Shown piece by piece: positions 60,749 through 64,000 of a stretch of DNA of 64,000 bases. Both the position numbers and the translations under genes were made by a program. This DNA comes from Saccharum officinarum (lineage: Eukaryota; Streptophyta; Magnoliopsida; Poales; Poaceae): assembly GCA_020631735.1 (NCBI GenBank), contig CM036209.1, positions 2,281,478-2,345,477 on the forward strand, in the 5' to 3' direction. Numbering within the stretch: the first letter of the stretch is position 1; each line of letters begins with the position of its first letter. Under the pieces are notes generated by a model. The model was given only the letters and a program-made list of their open reading frames with translations, searched no databases and was not told where the DNA came from.

Positions 60749-62256
60749 CAGTGTCGGGGGGCGCATGAGGTGCGACGGCTAAGGGCCCAGGCGGGATTGG
60801 GGCCCAAGCCCGGGTATATAAGACCCCAGACCCTATAGCTATAGCAGTTCCATTAGGCTTAATGAGAAGGTGGCCCATTAGCAAAGTAAGGAGAAGGCGG
60901 AACAGGCCCAATGAGGCATCGCCGGCCTCTTTCTTTCCCACGAGGCGAGAAGCCGAACCGCCAAACTTCGGCACTTTGCGAGAGGCGAGACGGCGAGACG
61001 CAGGCGCGATCACCACACGAGACGAAGATCGCGATCGCGGCCAGGCGTCGATGCCCAAGTTCCAAACGACGACGGCGACCAGGCAGCTGAGGCAGGGCTC
61101 TACGAGGATGACGACATCTGAACGATCTTGGTAATTGCCTTCTGCCCTTTTTGCGAATCTTGGTTCTGCATCAGTTTCAGTTCATGTCCAAATTGTCTAG
61201 GCCCTAGGATTTTTTTTCCTTTCAATTTTTGTCTAGTACTTTTTACTCATATAGTCATGTTTTTCTTCTAATTTAGGTAAGGTGTTAGAATTTTAGAATG
61301 TTACTGAAGAAACATTTGTCAGGGGCTGCGAAAAGAAAACGGAAAAGACAAGAAGAATAGTTTATTCAATCCCAACAAGGTGCTTTAGATAAGTTTTTTC
61401 AGCTTCTAGTGCTATGCGTGATGACAACCCTATAGATGCACCTGATAATCAAGAAGAAGAGCAACAACAAGTTAATGATAATTTAAGTGAACAAGTTGAT
61501 GCTACAGAGAATAAAAATTTACAGCCTTCCTCTCAACCTGAAAATTCAATTGATGTTGTGCAACCTTTTATTCATGATGCCTTTGATCCTAGAACTTAGG
61601 AGAATCTTGATAATAAGGGTAGAGATATTTTGATTGAAAAAGGACCGGTGAGAGAATTGAATCTTGAGTTCCCTGTAGATGCTCACAATAGACGTTTTTC
61701 ATATGCTTACTACTCCAGAAAGTTAAGCAATGGTGAGGTGGTTGATAGAAAATGGTTGGTTTACTCTAAACATGTGGACAAAGTTTTTTGTTTTTGTTGC
61801 AAATTGTTCAAATCAAATCAGAACAAAAGTTTGGTAGCACATGATGGATTGAGGGTCTGGAAACATCTTAGTTTAAGACTCAAGGAACATGAGAATAGTG
61901 TTGAGCATATAAGAAACATGAATACTTGGAATGAACTTAGGCTGAGGTTGAACAAAAATATAACAATTGATGATGATTTGCAACGAGAAATTGCAAAGGA
62001 GAGAGAGCGTTGGAGACAAGTTTTAGTAAGAATCGTTTCTGCTGTCAAGTTTCTTGCTAAACATAATTTGGCTTTCCGAGGGCAAAATGAGAAACTATAT
62101 CAAGCTAACAATGGTAACTTTCTGGGCGCAGTTGAAATGATGGGTGAATTTGATCCTATGATGCAAGACCATATTAGGCAGATTCAAAATAGTGAGATTC
62201 ATCATCATTATTTTGGGCATAAAATTCAGAATAAGATGATTTCTCTTCTTGCAGGT
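60749..62256 (+). pseudogene. Decayed hAT-superfamily transposase gene (TTF zinc finger / DUF4371, ZMYM1-like)
   Basis: A hAT-like 5' end CAGTGTCGGGGGGC at 60749 is followed by a TATA box, a GC-rich first exon ending near a GATCTTG/GTAATT donor (about 61131) and an ATG at 61298. The reading frame resembles plant zinc-finger MYM-type 1-like transposases: a Lys/Arg-rich start, an acidic Gln-rich stretch, then [15 protein letters not shown] and the TTF-type finger with FCFCCKLF and histidines near EHENSVEH, and DUF4371 sequence to [13 protein letters not shown]. It is disabled by TAG codons at 61358 and 61597, by a frameshift near 61395 and by loss of everything after about 62250, including the catalytic domain and hAT dimerisation domain. 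Confidence 0.75.
60815..60822 (+). promoter_or_regulatory. TATA box of the decayed hAT element
   Basis: TATATAAG in a GC-rich setting 66 bp inside the element's 5' end, suitably upstream of the transposase pseudogene. Confidence 0.55.
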
Positions 62257-62912
62257 CTCTCAAGCATGGCCCTCTGCCCCTCCGCCCCGACTTGCACGCA
62301 AATCCCAAGCACCTGAGAAGTACGGGAGCCCGACCCACGTGTTGTAGCTCACTAATACCAACCCTGGTCACGATGCTCACCTTGTAAGCTCCGTCACCGC
62401 TATAACTTGAGATGAAGATCATTTTTTGCGAGGTATGGGAGGAGCACGAGGAGGATTAATTAACTTGGAACGTACTAGGGACGAGTTCTTCATCATCTTG
62501 CTCTAAAGTTATCCACTCCTAGCTAGAGCCATAGTTTCACAATTTGGATCAACTTGATGTTGCAAACTAAATAAGCACATTCAAAGTGTCACATATGAAT
62601 CCATCACTCCATGCAAAGCAACTACAAAAAATTATTACATTTATATACTGCCATGCTATATCACCAATATGTACATCACTGGGGATGCTAATAATTGATT
62701 TGGGTTCTAAATTCATTTGCAGAAATGAAGTACATGATTAGACCACTCAATCATTACAGGTTTACAGCTGCCTTCTAGTGTATGTACAGAATCTACTATA
62801 TGAACACTATATTGGATTTGACGGCTAATTTAGCTAATGTGATGAGTACAGGCGCTTTTGACTTCCATTTGGTTGAAAGATCTTCAATTTCGTGGATTCA
62901 TGGTTTTGGCCA
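62257..62912. other. Intergenic, no gene recognised
   Basis: The first part repeats a 24-base sequence found left of the hAT element. The remainder is AT-rich DNA downstream of the second transporter gene with no coding signal. Confidence 0.45.
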
Positions 62913-64000
62913 TTAAGATAATAGTGGTGCTCGCAATGCTTCCTCGTCAGGGTCATTTGGATTTGGAACTTCTCGATATTTATCCTTGCTTTTGGGATTA
63001 AGTGTCCAAGCAAAGCACAAGGAGGTAGCCTATATAAATATTTAGCAAAGAAGGAATCTATTGGTGGTTCATATTCCAGAATCCAGAGATATAAATACAT
63101 TGCATCACTTTATTATCGCATTTCAATCATACTACGAGAGCAAAAGAACCCACCAAAACTAAAGCAGCCACAAGGAAACTGAAACCTTTGCAATTGAAGG
63201 TGGCTTCCTGTGAAATGAAGTAAGCTGAAATGAAACAGAGGAGCTAATAAAAAAGGTGTGATCAAATACAGAATGTAGTGTGTAAGGTTCCTAAGAAATT
63301 AAATGCTAGAATTTTCCAATTTGATACAAAAGGTGATTGCTCACATGTTAGTGGGTTCATTAAAAGTGGTGCCAACATTCTAGCCACCGATTCTATGGTT
63401 GCGATAAAACCTTGGTCCTTCCCCTGAGAGAAACAACTGGTTGATAACACATAATATTTTTTTTCTCGAACAGATAACACAGAATATCAGAGTATGTACA
63501 TAAAACATTTCAAGATTGAATCAACAAAAAAAAGCCATGTTAAGTGGCATATGGACATGTACCTGATCAGTTGCGAGTACTTCCAAAGAAATGATAGCAT
63601 AAATCTGCGTATTTGCATATTTTAATGCTAGTAAGTATGCAACAATGAAATATCATTGGAAATTTTGAATGCACTGAAAATATTGGCCCTGGAAAGCTTT
63701 AGTCAATGCCTTCCCTTGTACTAATTGTTAACCAAGAAAATTCTTATGTCATATTGCTGCCTAGATGAATATAAATTATTACTTACAGCTGGTTTGGCCA
63801 TCACATAAATAATCCCCAATAAAGAGCTAAAATAAGGAACCTGCAATATAGGTAAAAGGTGAATGCAGCAACCTTTCATACGTCAAGTAAGCCCATCAGC
63901 GTACGTGCAACATTTTTCCCTTAGAACACCAATCAATTGCTAAGGTAAGCTTGAGTTTAATACATACCGACCAAGCCCATGCAACACCATAAAGCAAAGC
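62913..64000 (-). CDS. Second MFS transporter, HIAT1/MFSD14-like, 3' half (continues beyond the window)
   Basis: Six consecutive exons match exons 9-14 of the neighbouring gene: 64000-63968, 63840-63787, 63604-63563, 63423-63345, 63224-63154 and 63029-62913. The first five have exactly the same lengths as in the neighbour (33, 54, 42, 79 and 71 bp) and all borders are GT-AG. The protein reads ALLYGVAWAWS, VPYFSSLLGIIYVMAKPA, then GKDQGFIATIES and SYFISQEATFNCKGFSFL, ending EEALRAPLLS before TAA. It covers the last membrane helices and the acidic cytoplasmic tail. The exon present at the window edge looks complete, and earlier exons lie to the right of 64000. No disabling change is visible, so this may be the functional member of the pair. 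Confidence 0.82.

Overview
The window is plant nuclear DNA from a grass, most likely a panicoid of the sorghum/sugarcane/Miscanthus/maize type. This is inferred from the dense nest of LTR retrotransposons, Stowaway- and Tourist-type MITEs, a non-autonomous Helitron, a Sirevirus-type Ty1/copia element, and an intron-rich gene with GT-AG exons. There are no bacterial-style operons, and no tRNA, rRNA or CRISPR features were seen. About 80% of the window is transposon or repeat sequence.

Layout. Positions 1-5.0 kb hold small DNA transposons and one solo LTR (1553-3016, target duplication GACTC). From 8.8 to 51.8 kb there are four tandem copies of a roughly 2 kb non-coding block. A larger segment at 5.0-8.4 kb, which carries a Helitron inside a Stowaway MITE, is repeated at 23.2-25.6 kb. 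Mobile elements have split these copies: a composite LTR element (9731-16366) that begins as a miniature TRIM and ends as a large non-autonomous element; an inverted solo LTR (16578-20197); and a large non-autonomous element (28544-50261). The 3' LTR of that last element contains a 3.9 kb solo LTR (34504-48733), which in turn contains a complete, very young Sirevirus (35381-45675). The Sirevirus has separate gag and pol ORFs on the minus strand and near-identical LTRs. Because intact copies of most target sites survive in sister repeats, several insertions can be delimited to the base.

The only conventional host genes are at the right end, both on the minus strand: two tandem major-facilitator transporters of the HIAT1/MFSD14-like type. 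The first (54071-58795) has 14 recognisable exons, but its exon 1 has an in-frame stop and a hAT-type insertion at the splice donor. The second is cut by the window edge (62913-64000, exons 9-14 visible). Between them lie GC-rich sequence, a degenerate minisatellite and a decayed hAT-superfamily transposase gene of the TTF/DUF4371 type.

No wholly new biochemical system was found. The most unusual observations are the TRIM/large-element chimera that shares one target-site duplication, the complex tandem block, the repeated polypurine motif in the non-autonomous family, and the transposon-broken transporter gene beside a paralogue.
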